DNA of 64,000 nucleotides from Butyricicoccus porcorum (GTDB lineage Bacteria > Bacillota > Clostridia > Oscillospirales > Butyricicoccaceae), in contig NZ_NHOC01000003.1 of the NCBI RefSeq assembly GCF_002157465.1, positions 109,930 to 173,929 on the forward strand, written 5' to 3'. Shown in pieces: positions 1-9,817 of the stretch. Under the pieces are notes generated by a model that did no database searches, was not told where the DNA came from, and was given only the letters and a program-made list of their open reading frames with translations. How positions within the stretch are numbered: position 1 is the first letter of the stretch; each line of letters opens with the position of its first letter. Both the position numbers and the translations under genes were made by a program.

Positions 1-2319
1 TTCAAGGTTCTGGCGGGCTACCATCAATACTTTGCCGTACGCAAAGCAATCGAAAAAGCCAAAGTCGCTACGAAAACAGACGGGAAAGGCGGCGTATTTT
101 GGCATACGCAAGGCAGCGGAAAATCCCTGTCTATGGTTTTCTATGCCCACTTGCTGCAGGATGTGCTGGATAGCCCTACAATTGTGGTGATGACGGATCG
201 AATTGATTTGGATGATCAGCTTTATATGCAGTTTTCGCAATGTGCGGATTTCTTGCGTCAAACACCGGTACAGGCGGAAAGTAAGGAACATTTGAAGTCG
301 CTTCTGGATGGGCGCAGTGCAAACGGGATTATCTTTACTACCATGTTCAAGTTTGAACGAGGCGAGAAGCCATTGTCCGAGCGGAGAAATATCGTTGTGA
401 TGGCCGATGAAGCGCATCGCGGACAATATGGCTTCGATGAGAAAATCGTAATGTCCGAAAATGAGTATGGTGAGAAAGAAGCGCATACTGTGATCGGCAA
501 CGCTCGGATTATCCACGATGCCCTTCCGAATGCAACCTTTATCGGCTTTACCGGTACGCCCATCTCCGCAAAGGACCGCAATACCCGTGAGGTTTTTGGC
601 GACTATATTGATATCTATGATATGACCCAAGCTGTAGAGGACGGCGCAACCCGTCCGGTTTATTATGAGAGTCGTGTTGTCCACCTGAAACTTGACCAGA
701 ACACCTTGGCGCTGATTGATTCCACATATGATATTCTTGAGCAGCAATCGGATGCAGTTACCATCGAGAAAAGCAAAAAGATGCTGGGCCAGATGGAAAG
801 CGTGCTAGGTGCCGATTCTACAATTGAGTCACTGTGCGATGACATTGTAGAACACTATGAAAAATATCGCGCAAACCTGTTGACCGGAAAGGCCATGATT
901 GTTGCCTATTCCCGCCCTATTGCCATGAAAATATTCCGCAGAATTCTTACGATCCGGCCAGAATGGAAAGAGAAAATCGGTGTGGTTATGACCAGCGGTA
1001 ACAACGACCCAGAGGATTGGAAAGAAATTATCGGCACAAAGTCTCACAAGGAAGAATTGGCGCGCAAATTCAAGGATAACAATGATCCGATGAAGATTGC
1101 CATTGTTGTAGATATGTGGTTGACAGGCTTTGACGTACCCTCTCTGGCCACCATGTACATTTACAAGCCTATGCACGGGTATAACTTGATGCAGGCTATC
1201 GCCCGAGTCAACCGTGTATTTAAGGACAAAGAGGGTGGACTCATCGTTGATTATGTGGGTATTGCTTCTGCACTAAAATCCGCAATGAAGGAATATACCA
1301 AGCGCGACCAATCTAAGTACGGCGATATGAATATCGCTAAAGTTGCCTACCCGAAATTCCAGGAGAAGCTACAAGTCTGCAAAGATCTTCTGCACGGTTT
1401 CGATTTCAGCGGATTTGTTGGCGGTTCGCCTCTGACTATGGCTAAGCTCATTACCGGCGGTGTAAACTTTGTCCTGGATGCAAAGAAGCCGGAACGAAAA
1501 GATTTGTTTCTGAAAGAGGCCATGCTCTTAAAGCAATCTCATTCCCTGTGTTCCAGCATGACTACGGACACCGAAAGGCATGAAGCAGCCTATATGGAAG
1601 CTGTTCGCTCTACAATCATTAAAATTACGTATGGCGGAGTCGGCGGCAAAACGCTTTCACTGAAAGAAATCAACGATCAAATCAATGAACTACTGAAAGC
1701 GGCAGTTCAGAGCGAAGGCGTCATCAGTCTGTTTGATAGCAAGAAAACTGCTGGAGAGAATTTTAGCTTATTTGATCCTGCAGTACTCGAAGAGATCTCC
1801 AAGATGAAGGAGAAGAACATTGCCGTTGAGATCTTGAAAAAGCTAATGGCAGAACAGGTATCTCTGTATAAGCGGACAAACGTTGTCCAATCCCAGAAAT
1901 TTTCTGAAAAAATTTCGCAGTTGATGAACGCTTATTACAACGGCCTGATTTCCAACGAAGAGGTTATTAAAGAACTTCTGAAGACAGCCGAGGAAATATC
2001 CAATCTATATAAAAACGGTCAAAAGCTCGGACTTTCTCAGGAAGAATTAGCATTTTATGATGCTCTCACAAAGCCTGAACATATCAAGGATTTTTACGAG
2101 AACGATGAGTTAGTGGCCTTAACAAAAGAGTTGACAGAAATGCTCCGTAAAAATCGCACGATTGACTGGCAGAAAAAAGAGACGGCAAGAGCAACGATGA
2201 GGAAAATGGTCAAACGGCTGTTGAAGAAATACAAGTATCCGCCGGAAGACTACGATTTTGCAATCAATACTGTTATCAGCCAGTGTGAATTATGGACAGA
2301 TAATGCTTCGATGGTATAA
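1..2319 (+). CDS. hsdR: Type I restriction enzyme R subunit, 5' end outside window
   Basis: Motor and nuclease subunit of a type I restriction-modification complex; it would work with HsdM and HsdS to translocate and cut unmodified DNA. The reading frame is open from base 1, so the N-terminal PD-(D/E)XK nuclease lies upstream; 772 residues are visible. Counting from the first codon, Walker A (GSGKS) is at about 38-42, the DEAH box (DEAHRGQYG) at 136-144, the FTGTP motif near 183, and motif VI ([10 protein letters not shown]) near 398, followed by a long helical C-terminus as in the HindI/EcoR124 type. No hsdM or hsdS is in view; they may lie upstream. A DUF262 relic and a large helicase follow on the same strand, as in many defence islands. 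Family assignment is very secure; completeness cannot be judged. Confidence 0.96.
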   Translation, partial: FKVLAGYHQYFAVRKAIEKAKVATKTDGKGGVFWHTQGSGKSLSMVFYAHLLQDVLDSPTIVVMTDRIDLDDQLYMQFSQCADFLRQTPVQAESKEHLKSLLDGRSANGIIFTTMFKFERGEKPLSERRNIVVMADEAHRGQYGFDEKIVMSENEYGEKEAHTVIGNARIIHDALPNATFIGFTGTPISAKDRNTREVFGDYIDIYDMTQAVEDGATRPVYYESRVVHLKLDQNTLALIDSTYDILEQQSDAVTIEKSKKMLGQMESVLGADSTIESLCDDIVEHYEKYRANLLTGKAMIVAYSRPIAMKIFRRILTIRPEWKEKIGVVMTSGNNDPEDWKEIIGTKSHKEELARKFKDNNDPMKIAIVVDMWLTGFDVPSLATMYIYKPMHGYNLMQAIARVNRVFKDKEGGLIVDYVGIASALKSAMKEYTKRDQSKYGDMNIAKVAYPKFQEKLQVCKDLLHGFDFSGFVGGSPLTMAKLITGGVNFVLDAKKPERKDLFLKEAMLLKQSHSLCSSMTTDTERHEAAYMEAVRSTIIKITYGGVGGKTLSLKEINDQINELLKAAVQSEGVISLFDSKKTAGENFSLFDPAVLEEISKMKEKNIAVEILKKLMAEQVSLYKRTNVVQSQKFSEKISQLMNAYYNGLISNEEVIKELLKTAEEISNLYKNGQKLGLSQEELAFYDALTKPEHIKDFYENDELVALTKELTEMLRKNRTIDWQKKETARATMRKMVKRLLKKYKYPPEDYDFAINTVISQCELWTDNASMV

Positions 2320-2362
2320 CCGAGGCGGCAGTTTGACGAAGAATACCAAGGAGAGATAGGAT

Positions 2363-2602
2363 ATGGACGCACGGAAGGGAAACATTTTCGAGATCTTGAA
2401 CAGAAGCAATCGGGTCTTGATTCCGGTATATCAACGATACTATAGTTGGGATATTGAGTAATGCAACGGGCTCTGGAACGATATTGTGGATATGCAAAAA
2501 AGGAACAAAGTCGGGCATTTCGTTGGTTCCATTGTAAACATCGCCGAGCAGGCTATGCCGTACCAAAGGACAAATCTTCAGACGCTAATTTCGGTAAGCT
2601 AG
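2363..2602 (+). pseudogene. DUF262 (GmrS/GmrD-like) N-terminal remnant with nonsense codon
   Basis: Begins ATG GAC GCA and reads MDARKGNIFEILNR, then the DUF262 signature IPVYQRYYSWDIE, then TAA, and then continues in the same frame with CNGLWNDIVDMQKRNK and VGHFVGSIVNIAEQ. The stop sits exactly where the family has Q (the usual Q-C pair before LW.DI), so a single C to T change turned CAA into TAA. About 45 codons later the homology ends before the DGQQR catalytic motif, so the gene is also truncated. DUF262 proteins act in modification-dependent restriction (GmrSD type), which fits the hsdR neighbour. The reading is directly visible; the family name rests on motif recognition. Confidence 0.8.
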
Positions 2603-2682
2603 CAGGGCATATTTCTCATTTTAACTTGTACGAGATCTTGACAGAACACCAATAGCTTAATTTAGGAAAGGAGCTCTCCACC

Positions 2683-5601
2683 ATGAATGTGGTAGGTAAG
2701 AAAGTTAGGCATAATAAGTTCGGAGAAGGGACGATTGTAGAACAAGATTCCTCGTGTGTTTCTGTCAAGTTCGTGACGGAGTCTGATCCTAAGAAATTCA
2801 TGTATCCCACCTGCTTCAAAAATTTTCTGAAGTTATTGGATGCGGAAGCAGCTGCTCAAACGGATGCCACCGTAAAATATCAAGAAGATCAAGAACGTAA
2901 GAAAAAGCAGCAGGCTATGGAAGAAGCAGAAGCCCGTCGCTTTGAAAAGAAGATACAGGAAACTAGTTCCAATCCGAGGAAAACTGTAGAAATTCGCCCG
3001 TTCAATTCTATTTCGGCTTTCTGCAATGAATATAAACGAGCGATAACCGCTGAGATCGTTTATCTAAAGACTACAGGTGGCAAACGACAGCATATTTTTG
3101 ATGGTAAACGTATTGAGGTCAAGAACGGACGATATGTTTATACCTTTGAAGCTGACGACGAGCTGACTTACCCCGAAGGAACTCAGATCAGCATTTGGCA
3201 AGGAGACACGAGTATTTCCGGTCACATTGTTGGATGTGAAGATTTCACCGTCATAATTGCTAGTAGTAGAGATTTGGGAGCCGATGTCCCTACTCTTGAG
3301 TTTTCCGCGGAGCCTTGGCGACTGCTGGACTCTTTGGTTGATCGCCTGGACGGTATTTTAGAAAATCCGTCTGAAATTGTTAGAGCATTGATTTGTGATG
3401 GTCAGAAGTCTATTGACTACGGCAATTACAAAATCGCGACAGGACAGCAGACCGCTGTTCAGATGTCGAAAAATCAATCGATTACCTTCGTCTGGGGGCC
3501 TCCAGGAACTGGCAAGACCCAGACATTGGCGAAAATTGCTTTGGCTCATATTGAGCAAGGCAGCCGTGTACTGATGCTGTCTTACAGTAATGTATCTGTA
3601 GATGGCGCTATTATGCGAGTACATAAAATAAAGCCGAACTTGAAACCAGGAACTCTTGTGAGATATGGCTATGCAAGGAACAAAGACCTGCTTGCACATA
3701 GGTATTTAACTTCCTACAATTTGGCAATTCGCAATCATCCTGAACTGCTCAAAGAACGCCAGGATCTAATTGCGGAGCGTAAGAAGCTACCCCGAACTTC
3801 TCCTAGATATGTTCAGATTGGGCGCAGACTCACGCAAATCAGAAACAAATTGTCATCTGAAGAAAAAGAAACAGTAAAGAACGCACAGTTCGTTGCAACC
3901 ACCGTTTCAAAGACTGTCGTTGATAGCACAGTTAGAGACTGTGGGTTTGATGTAGTCATTTTTGATGAAGCCAGTATGGCTTATATTCCACAGATTGTTT
4001 TCGCTGCCAGCCTTGCGAAGAAGCATTTTGTCTGTATGGGAGACTTTAGACAGCTTCCTCCTATTGTGCAAAGCAACGGAAATTCTCCGTTGAACGCCGA
4101 CATTTTCCAGTATTGTGGGATTACTTCTGCAGTAGACAGCGGAAGAAACCATAAGTGGCTGTGTATGTTGGACACTCAATATCGTATGCACCCTCGAATT
4201 GCTGATTTTGCTAGCCGAACCATGTATGGTGGCCTTCTCCAATCCGCAGAGGATTTGGAAAAGAAACGTCGTGGTATTGTAGATCAGAAGCCTATCAATG
4301 GTCATGCAATGGCATTTGCAGACTTGTCTGGAATGATGTCGGTTTGTACTAAGACTGGTGATAATTCGAGAGTTAATGTACTGAGTGCCTTAATGTCCTT
4401 CTCCTTGGCATTAGATGCTGCCAAGGATCACGAAGTTGGTATTATTACTCCGTATCATGCACAATCTCGCTTGCTTCATGCAATGGCACGAGATGTGGCA
4501 GATGCGAATCCGGAATTAAAGCCGATTACCTGTGCTACGGTTCACCAATTCCAAGGTTCTGAAAAGGATGTTATTGTTTACGATGCAGTTGACTGTTATC
4601 GTATGCCATATCCGGGGATGCTACTTACTTCAACCGGAAACAATTATGCCAACAGACTTTTCAATGTCGCTCTAACCAGAGCAAAGGGTAAGTTTATCGG
4701 TGTGGCAAATATCGCCTACATGGACAACAAGAACCTATCTAGTAGCCTTATGTTTGAGCGTATGATTGAAGGGCAACGAAAAAAACCAAGCTGCCTGAGC
4801 GGGCAGGAGCTTTCTCAGAGGCGCTCTGCTATCAGCGGAAGCACCATGAGTTTCTTTGATAATGATGATGGAAATCGTCGGTTCCTTAAAGATGTATCTG
4901 AAGCCCGACGTGAAATTAGAATAGATATTCCAGACAAGCCTGTGGAAGATGCGTTTTCCGGACAGTTGGCCACAGCGTTGAAGACTGCCATGGGAAAAGG
5001 CATTAAGGTTTATCTCAGAGCAGAAAATAAGCAAGGATTGTCTTCTGCTCTGAAGCCCCTTGCAATAGAGAACCCATTTGTCACAAATCCGGTGGTATTG
5101 ATTGACAAGAAGATTGTGTGGTTCGGTATGCCAAGCTCTGATGCGAAATTCAAATCAGAGGGAAGTATCCTCCAGACAAGATACCGTCCAGTTATCCGCT
5201 TTAAGGGTTCACATACAGTGGCTTCTCTCTATGGCTTTATGGAAATGAGTAGGACTGTAGATCAAAGTAAGACTATCAGTACCGATAATGAAGGAAAAAT
5301 AACTGATACTTTCGCAAGCTATGTGCTGGCAAATAAAAAGTGTTCTTCCTGCGGTAAACCGATGAAGTTGCAAAAAAGTAAGAAAGGCAAGTTCTTCTTA
5401 GCCTGCACGGGTTATCCTGCTTGCCACGAGACTGCGCTTGTCGATGTGGACTTGGTTGAACGGTATTTTTATCGCCATGGTGGAATCGGTCAGCACTGCA
5501 CACGATGTAACTGCTCGTTGGAAGCAAAGCTTGGTCCCTATGGTCTCTATATTCAATGTTGTGGAGTATCACACCATAAATATAAGCTAGATGAAATTTG
5601 A
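2683..5601 (+). CDS. Large superfamily 1 helicase (COG1112-like) with PLD-like and topoisomerase zinc-ribbon C-terminus
   Basis: A 972-residue NTP-dependent nucleic acid motor of the DNA2/NAM7 (Upf1-like) group. Residues 1-60 look like a small beta-barrel (KKVRHNKFGEGTIVEQD, KOW/Tudor-like). Walker A GPPGTGKTQ is near 272, the DEAS box near 427 followed by GDFRQLPP, then GIITPYHAQ near 585, HQFQGSEKD near 620 and NVALTRAKG near 661. Residues 745-860 resemble the PLD-like region found at the end of such helicases, but no intact HxK(x4)D motif is visible, so a nuclease role is doubtful. A four-cysteine topoisomerase-type zinc ribbon (CSSCGKP...CTGYPAC) is near 886-915 and a second Cys cluster ends the protein. 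SD AAAGGAG precedes the ATG. Helicase plus PLD in one chain recalls type II Mokosh antiphage proteins; that link is inference. Confidence 0.9.
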   Translation: MNVVGKKVRHNKFGEGTIVEQDSSCVSVKFVTESDPKKFMYPTCFKNFLKLLDAEAAAQTDATVKYQEDQERKKKQQAMEEAEARRFEKKIQETSSNPRKTVEIRPFNSISAFCNEYKRAITAEIVYLKTTGGKRQHIFDGKRIEVKNGRYVYTFEADDELTYPEGTQISIWQGDTSISGHIVGCEDFTVIIASSRDLGADVPTLEFSAEPWRLLDSLVDRLDGILENPSEIVRALICDGQKSIDYGNYKIATGQQTAVQMSKNQSITFVWGPPGTGKTQTLAKIALAHIEQGSRVLMLSYSNVSVDGAIMRVHKIKPNLKPGTLVRYGYARNKDLLAHRYLTSYNLAIRNHPELLKERQDLIAERKKLPRTSPRYVQIGRRLTQIRNKLSSEEKETVKNAQFVATTVSKTVVDSTVRDCGFDVVIFDEASMAYIPQIVFAASLAKKHFVCMGDFRQLPPIVQSNGNSPLNADIFQYCGITSAVDSGRNHKWLCMLDTQYRMHPRIADFASRTMYGGLLQSAEDLEKKRRGIVDQKPINGHAMAFADLSGMMSVCTKTGDNSRVNVLSALMSFSLALDAAKDHEVGIITPYHAQSRLLHAMARDVADANPELKPITCATVHQFQGSEKDVIVYDAVDCYRMPYPGMLLTSTGNNYANRLFNVALTRAKGKFIGVANIAYMDNKNLSSSLMFERMIEGQRKKPSCLSGQELSQRRSAISGSTMSFFDNDDGNRRFLKDVSEARREIRIDIPDKPVEDAFSGQLATALKTAMGKGIKVYLRAENKQGLSSALKPLAIENPFVTNPVVLIDKKIVWFGMPSSDAKFKSEGSILQTRYRPVIRFKGSHTVASLYGFMEMSRTVDQSKTISTDNEGKITDTFASYVLANKKCSSCGKPMKLQKSKKGKFFLACTGYPACHETALVDVDLVERYFYRHGGIGQHCTRCNCSLEAKLGPYGLYIQCCGVSHHKYKLDEI

Positions 5602-6130
5602 TTTGCCCTAAACACAGCAATAAAGAGAAACAATTGGTTAATGTAAGCTGGCAAGGTGATGCTCAACAGAAGTAACGAGCAAAGGGGAAGATTGTATGTT
5701 TTCTGCATAAGTTCCTTTTGGAAAACTACGACAGAGAATCTTTTTTGAAAAAGAGAATACTTGAATTTGATCACATCGCTGACAAAACTGTGACAGAATA
5801 TAGCTGGGGCGCATAAGTATAGTACTTCGGACCCAATTGGTCCAAAGTCACAACCTAACTTCCCGACAAGTTGTCGGAAAGTGAAATCTCCACCAATTTA
5901 TCTGGGATAAAATAATGGAACTCACATTCCGTTCTCGTTATATAAATTCACTTCAGCACAACTTGAGCAGAAGTTAAATCTGGTTATTCTCGGGAGAATC
6001 CCCAATTCTGTGTAAACGCTGTATAACAGTGTAGAAAAGAACGATATTTTATGATGAGGGAACAGCATATTTGCTGTTCCCTTGCTCACCCTATAACGGC
6101 AATTCCGTTCTGGTGTCAAGGGCAGCGATG
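4292..6130 (+). repeat. 1,839-bp direct repeat, left copy (helicase 3' end plus downstream)
   Basis: Carries the last 437 codons of the helicase and 529 bases beyond it. The same sequence recurs 14,282 bases downstream with no indel; the only difference I found is T at 5609 against C at 19891. The right edge of this copy coincides exactly with the first base of the IS3 element. Confidence 0.95.
5602..6130. other. Gene-free stretch downstream of helicase with three palindromes
   Basis: No convincing gene on either strand. It holds two 15-bp palindromes about 20 bases apart, GGACCCAATTGGTCC at 5829-5843 (imperfect centre) and CCGACAAGTTGTCGG at 5863-5877 (perfect arms), and a hairpin with 11-bp arms (AGGGAACAGCA, loop TATT) at 6057-6082 that lacks a T-run on either side. 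All three recur in the right copy of the long repeat. Function unknown. Confidence 0.6.
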
Positions 6131-6246
6131 TATAGTGGCTCAGTTGTCAAGACAAAAATCTAAGATTTTTATAATGAACTGATATAGTGGACAAGTTACA
6201 AGGACCATGGGGAGAACAGTGGAGCACTCCCCAGATTCAATATATG

Positions 6247-7137
6247 CTAAGCTACATATGGCATCAACATTGCCGGATAGTAGCATTCAGCCGGTGTTTG
6301 GTAATCAAGTGCAGAATGGCGCCGCTCAAAGTTGTAGATGTGGATATACTGTCCGATAGCAACTCTTGCTTCCCTGATGTTGTTGTACTGTGTCAGATAG
6401 GCTTCCTCATACTTGAAGCTGCGGAACCAGCGCTCAATCATGATGTTGTCTGCCCAGCGACTTTTTCCATCCATACTCTGGCGGATGCCGTTTTCCTTTA
6501 CAAAGTCAATGTATTGCTGACTTGTAAACTGACAACCCTGATCTGAATTCAGGATTTGAGGTTTTGCTACTTTGAAAGCTTTTTTCAGGGCACTGATAAT
6601 CATTCTGGTATCAAGTGTGTCATCCACTTCCCAGCCGACAATACAACGGCTGTACCAGTCGATCACGGCTGTCAGATACAGAAATCCGCGCTTGATCGGG
6701 ATATATGTAATGTCAATAGACCATGCTTGATTTGGCTTGTCTATGACCGCATTACGAAGAAGATATGGACATACTTTCGCCCGCTGCATTCGCTTGGAAA
6801 GATTCATCTTTGGATAGATCGGGTAAATATCCATCTCATTCATGTAGCGTCTTGCCTTGCGGCACCCAACCTGGTAACCACGGGCTTTTAACTGTGCAGA
6901 CATTTGTCTTGCGCCCCAAGTGGGATTATCTGTATGGAGATGATCAATGATCTCTTTGCAGGCCAGTTCCTCATCTGAAATAGGGGCGCCCTTGTAATAA
7001 ATGCTTGTACGGTTGATGTCAAGCAACCTGGCACCAACGGAAGCCGGAATTTCCTTAGTCGTCAAAAGGTTTTGGACTAAACTTACTCTCGTAGTCAGGT
7101 CCACAAATTTCTTCAGATTTTTTTTTGAGCCAGTCAA
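6247..7137 (-). CDS. IS3-family transposase OrfB (copy 1), integrase core
   Basis: DDE transposase of 296 residues. The HTH_21 region (WGARQMSAQLKARGYQVGCRK) is followed by the rve core: first Asp in SIDITYIPIKRG, second Asp in NSDQGCQFTS, Glu in NIMIERWFRSFKYEE, then YNFERRHSALDYQTPAE. The listed start is a TTG inside the OrfA overlap; in IS3 elements OrfB is normally made as an OrfAB fusion by frameshifting. Here OrfB lies in the +1 frame relative to OrfA, unlike the usual -1 arrangement, so how the fusion forms is unclear. Confidence 0.9.
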   Translation of the reverse strand: MTGSKKNLKKFVDLTTRVSLVQNLLTTKEIPASVGARLLDINRTSIYYKGAPISDEELACKEIIDHLHTDNPTWGARQMSAQLKARGYQVGCRKARRYMNEMDIYPIYPKMNLSKRMQRAKVCPYLLRNAVIDKPNQAWSIDITYIPIKRGFLYLTAVIDWYSRCIVGWEVDDTLDTRMIISALKKAFKVAKPQILNSDQGCQFTSQQYIDFVKENGIRQSMDGKSRWADNIMIERWFRSFKYEEAYLTQYNNIREARVAIGQYIHIYNFERRHSALDYQTPAECYYPAMLMPYVA

Positions 7138-7402
7138 CCTGCATGGTTAACTGACCAACCTTTTTGGCATACTCCGCTTTCTCTTTTCGCTCTTCGGCAA
7201 GCTTTTCTTTGAGGTTTTCCTCGCGCTTGTCGTCGAACACAACCGAAGCATTGTTCAGGAACTCCTTTTTCCAGTTGCGGAGCAGATTTGATTGGATGCT
7301 ATTTTCAGCTGCCAGGGTATTGAGATCTTTCTCACCCTTAAGCAGCTCAATTACAAGGTTTGACTTGAATTTGGCACTAAAACTTCTTCTTTGTCTGGAC
7401 AT
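7055..7402 (-). CDS. IS3-family transposase OrfA (copy 1)
   Basis: A 115-residue DNA-binding helper of the IS3 transposase. The N-terminus has a helix-turn-helix of the IS3 OrfA type (RSFSAKFKSNLVIELLKGEK, then LAAENSIQSNLLRNWKKEF), followed by a leucine-zipper-like coiled coil (EERKEKAEYAKKVGQLTMQV). It overlaps OrfB by 83 bases, with a run of nine A residues on the coding strand in the overlap. It differs from copy 2 at one residue (S for P in IQSNLL). Confidence 0.9.
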   Translation of the reverse strand: MSRQRRSFSAKFKSNLVIELLKGEKDLNTLAAENSIQSNLLRNWKKEFLNNASVVFDDKREENLKEKLAEERKEKAEYAKKVGQLTMQVDWLKKKSEEICGPDYESKFSPKPFDD

Positions 7403-7493
7403 GATAATGGATCCTTTCTTACATACTGGTTTATGTATATCAGATTCATTAAAATCTGTACGAAAAAGTGTCTTAATTTATGAGACCATTATA

Positions 7494-8402
7494 TTTGAAG
7501 CCTTTACGGAACTGTATATTAACGATGTGAAAAACCGTCTGAAGGAAAATACTTGGCTGACAAAGGAGCATATCATTCGCACGAAGATACTGCCCTACTT
7601 TGGCAAACTGAAAATCAGCGAGATTTCCACAAAAGAGATTATCACTTGGCAGAATGAAATGCTTGCTTACCGTGACGAGAAGAAAAAACCGTATTCACAA
7701 ACCTATCTGAAAACGCTGCACAATCAGTTGTCAGCCATATTCAATCACGCTGTACGCTATTATGAATTGCGGTCAAATCCTGCGGCAAAGGTGGGAAATA
7801 TGGGAAGCGAGGAACACAAGGAAATGCTGTTCTGGACGAGAGAAGAATATAAGAAATTTGCCGATGAGATGATGGATAAGCCAGTTTCCTTTTACGCCTT
7901 TGAAATGCTGTATTGGTGCGGTATCCGTGAAGGCGAATTATTAGCCTTGACCGCCTCCGATTTTGATTTTGACAAGGGAACGGTAACGATTAGTAAATCC
8001 TATCAGCGTTTACACGGAGAAGATGTGATTACTACACCGAAAACAAAAAAGAGCAACCGAATAATCAAAATGCCGCAGTTTCTCTGTGAGGAAATGCAGG
8101 AATATATCGGTATGCTTTACGGTCTGAAAAAGAAAGACCGCATTTTCACGGTAACAAAAAGCTATCTTCATCACGAGATGGACAGAGGGGCGAAAGCCGC
8201 AGGCGTGAAGCGTATCCGCATTCACGACTTGAGACACAGCCATATCAGTTTACTGATTGATATGGGATTTTCGGCGGTGGCGATTGCAGACCGTGTAGGA
8301 CATGAAAGTATTGAAATCACTTATCAGTACGCCCACCTGTTCCCGTCCAAACAGACGGAAATGGCAGAGCGATTAGACGATTTAGGGAAAGGAGATTTTT
8401 AA
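7494..8402 (+). pseudogene. int: Tyrosine recombinase (Tn916-type integrase), N-terminus removed by IS3
   Basis: Site-specific recombinase of an integrative mobilizable element. The family's N-terminal arm-binding domain is missing: homology starts right at the IS3 end with EAFTELYINDVKNRLKENTW (core-binding domain). The catalytic domain is intact: Arg in YWCGIREGELLAL, Lys region TPKTKKSNR, HDLRHSH, and GHESIEITYQYAHLF with the nucleophilic Tyr. An open frame runs upstream into antisense IS3 sequence, so a hybrid protein could be made, but it would lack the normal N-terminus. The stop is followed two bases later by the MobC start, so the genes were co-transcribed. Loss of integrase function would trap the element here. 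Confidence 0.85.
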
Positions 8403-8403
8403 T

Positions 8404-8739
8404 ATGTCAGCGAAAAACAGGGACAACAAAAACCGTTGGAGAAATATCACGGTAGGGTTTCGGGTATCGCCCGAAGAAAGCGAGCAGATAGACAGGGCAG
8501 TACGACTTTCGGGGCTTACCAAGCAGGACTATATCACAAGACGGCTCTTATGCCAAGATGTGGTTGTGCAGGGCAATCCGAGAGTGTATAAGGCACTCCG
8601 TAATGAGCTTGCTGCCGTCCTTGCGGAATTACAGAGGATTGAAGCAGGAAACGGTATTGATGATGAATTGCTTGACACAATCGAATTGATTGCCGTTATT
8701 CTCGGCGGGCTGAAAGGAGAAGATGGGAATGGAGAATAA
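8404..8739 (+). CDS. mobC: MobC-like relaxosome protein
   Basis: A 111-residue accessory protein for conjugative mobilization that would help the MobV relaxase open oriT. The N-terminal half has a ribbon-helix-helix signature (NITVGFRVSPEESEQIDRAV, then LTKQDYITRRLL); the C-terminal half is helical, as in Firmicutes MobC. It is packed between the integrase relic (one-base gap) and the RepA-like gene (slight overlap), a layout common in clostridial mobilizable elements. Family assignment rests on motif, size and context. Confidence 0.8.
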   Translation: MSAKNRDNKNRWRNITVGFRVSPEESEQIDRAVRLSGLTKQDYITRRLLCQDVVVQGNPRVYKALRNELAAVLAELQRIEAGNGIDDELLDTIELIAVILGGLKGEDGNGE

Positions 8740-9817
8740 AAAAGAAATGACTGCCCTTGATGTATCTGCGGCAACAGATACGGAGCAGCCAATTTCAAAA
8801 TGTACTGACAATAGTATATCCGAAAAAGCAGGAAAAATCAACGACCTTGAAACAATTTCTATGACAGAGCTTTACGACACCGTATATCCAAGCAAGCCGC
8901 CGCTGATTGACGGCTTGCTCTATACTGGCACTTATCTCTTTGTCGGTGCGCCGAAGCTCGGCAAAAGTTACCTGATGGCGCAGCTTGCCTATCATATCAG
9001 CACAGGCACACCGCTATGGGATTATACCGTCCGAAAAGGAACGGTGCTGTATCTTGCTCTTGAAGATGATTACCGATGCTTGCAGGAACGGCTATACCGA
9101 ATGTTCGGAACAGACAGCACAGACAATCTTTTCTTCTCTGTTTCAGCCGACAGTCTCGGTAATGGATTGGACGCTCAGTTACAGCGGTTTATGCAGGAAC
9201 ACACCGATACAAGCCTGATTATCATTGACACGCTCCAAAAGGTCAGAGAAGTCGGCGGGGATAATTACAGCTACGCAAACGATTATGAAATCATCACACG
9301 GCTGAAACAGTTTGCCGATAAGTACGGCATTTGTATTCTGCTTGTTCATCACACGAGGAAGCAAACAGCGGATGATAAATTTAATATGATTTCGGGAACG
9401 ACAGGCTTGCTCGGTGCGGCGGATGGGGCGTTTCTTCTGCAAAAAGAGAAACGCACAAGCAACGCCGCCACGCTTGAAGTATCGGGCAGAGATCAGCAAG
9501 ACCAAAAGCTGTACCTCAATCGCAATACCGAAACTTTGCTGTGGGAGCTGGAACGGACAGAAACGGAGCTTTGGAAAGAACCGCCCGAACCTTTGCTTGA
9601 AAAGATAGCGCAATTGCTTTCTTCGGGCAGTAATGAATGGACGGGGACGCCTACGGAGCTTTGCTCTATTCTTCAGCTTGATATTCAGCCTAACGCTCTC
9701 ACACGAAAGCTGAATATCAATGCGGGGCGTTTGCTAAATGAGTATAAGATTTTCTATGAGAACAGCCGCAGTCGAAGTGAGCGAAAAGTAAAGCTATCCC
9801 GATTGGAGCAGGCGTGA
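8729..9817 (+). CDS. RepA-like RecA-fold replicative helicase (AAA_25)
   Basis: A predicted ATP-driven helicase for autonomous replication of the excised element, of about 362 residues. Walker A is GAPKLGKSYLMAQLAYH near residue 75, followed by TVLYLALEDDYRCLQERL; Walker B is SLIIIDTLQKVR, then ICILLVHHTRK, as in RSF1010 RepA and plasmid RepA/AAA_25 proteins. An ATG six bases upstream is possible, but AAAGGAG sits only 3 bases from it and 9 bases from the one chosen. Its place between MobC and the relaxase is typical. The direct repeats and palindromes just downstream could be its origin. Confidence 0.85.
   Translation: MENKKEMTALDVSAATDTEQPISKCTDNSISEKAGKINDLETISMTELYDTVYPSKPPLIDGLLYTGTYLFVGAPKLGKSYLMAQLAYHISTGTPLWDYTVRKGTVLYLALEDDYRCLQERLYRMFGTDSTDNLFFSVSADSLGNGLDAQLQRFMQEHTDTSLIIIDTLQKVREVGGDNYSYANDYEIITRLKQFADKYGICILLVHHTRKQTADDKFNMISGTTGLLGAADGAFLLQKEKRTSNAATLEVSGRDQQDQKLYLNRNTETLLWELERTETELWKEPPEPLLEKIAQLLSSGSNEWTGTPTELCSILQLDIQPNALTRKLNINAGRLLNEYKIFYENSRSRSERKVKLSRLEQA

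Larger units (their letters stand above)
6131..7493 (-). mobile_element. IS3-family insertion sequence, copy 1
   Basis: A 1,363-bp element with two overlapping transposase frames on the minus strand. The ends read TATAGTGGCTCA (left) and, in reverse complement, TATAATGGTCTCA (right), imperfect inverted repeats. A second copy of the same length, in opposite orientation, is at 31731-33093; the encoded proteins differ at a handful of residues. No clear target duplication flanks this copy: the left side is the end of the long direct repeat and the right side is the truncated integrase. Confidence 0.9.

Noticed and set aside
5922-6119. 65-codon minus-strand frame downstream of the helicase
   Set aside because: Present in both repeat copies but with different upstream extension, no SD, and it overlaps a hairpin.
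7164-8402. A full-length 412-codon integrase
   Set aside because: The first 110 codons are antisense IS3 sequence (the same codons occur opposite IS3 copy 2), so it is a truncated integrase plus an accidental extension.
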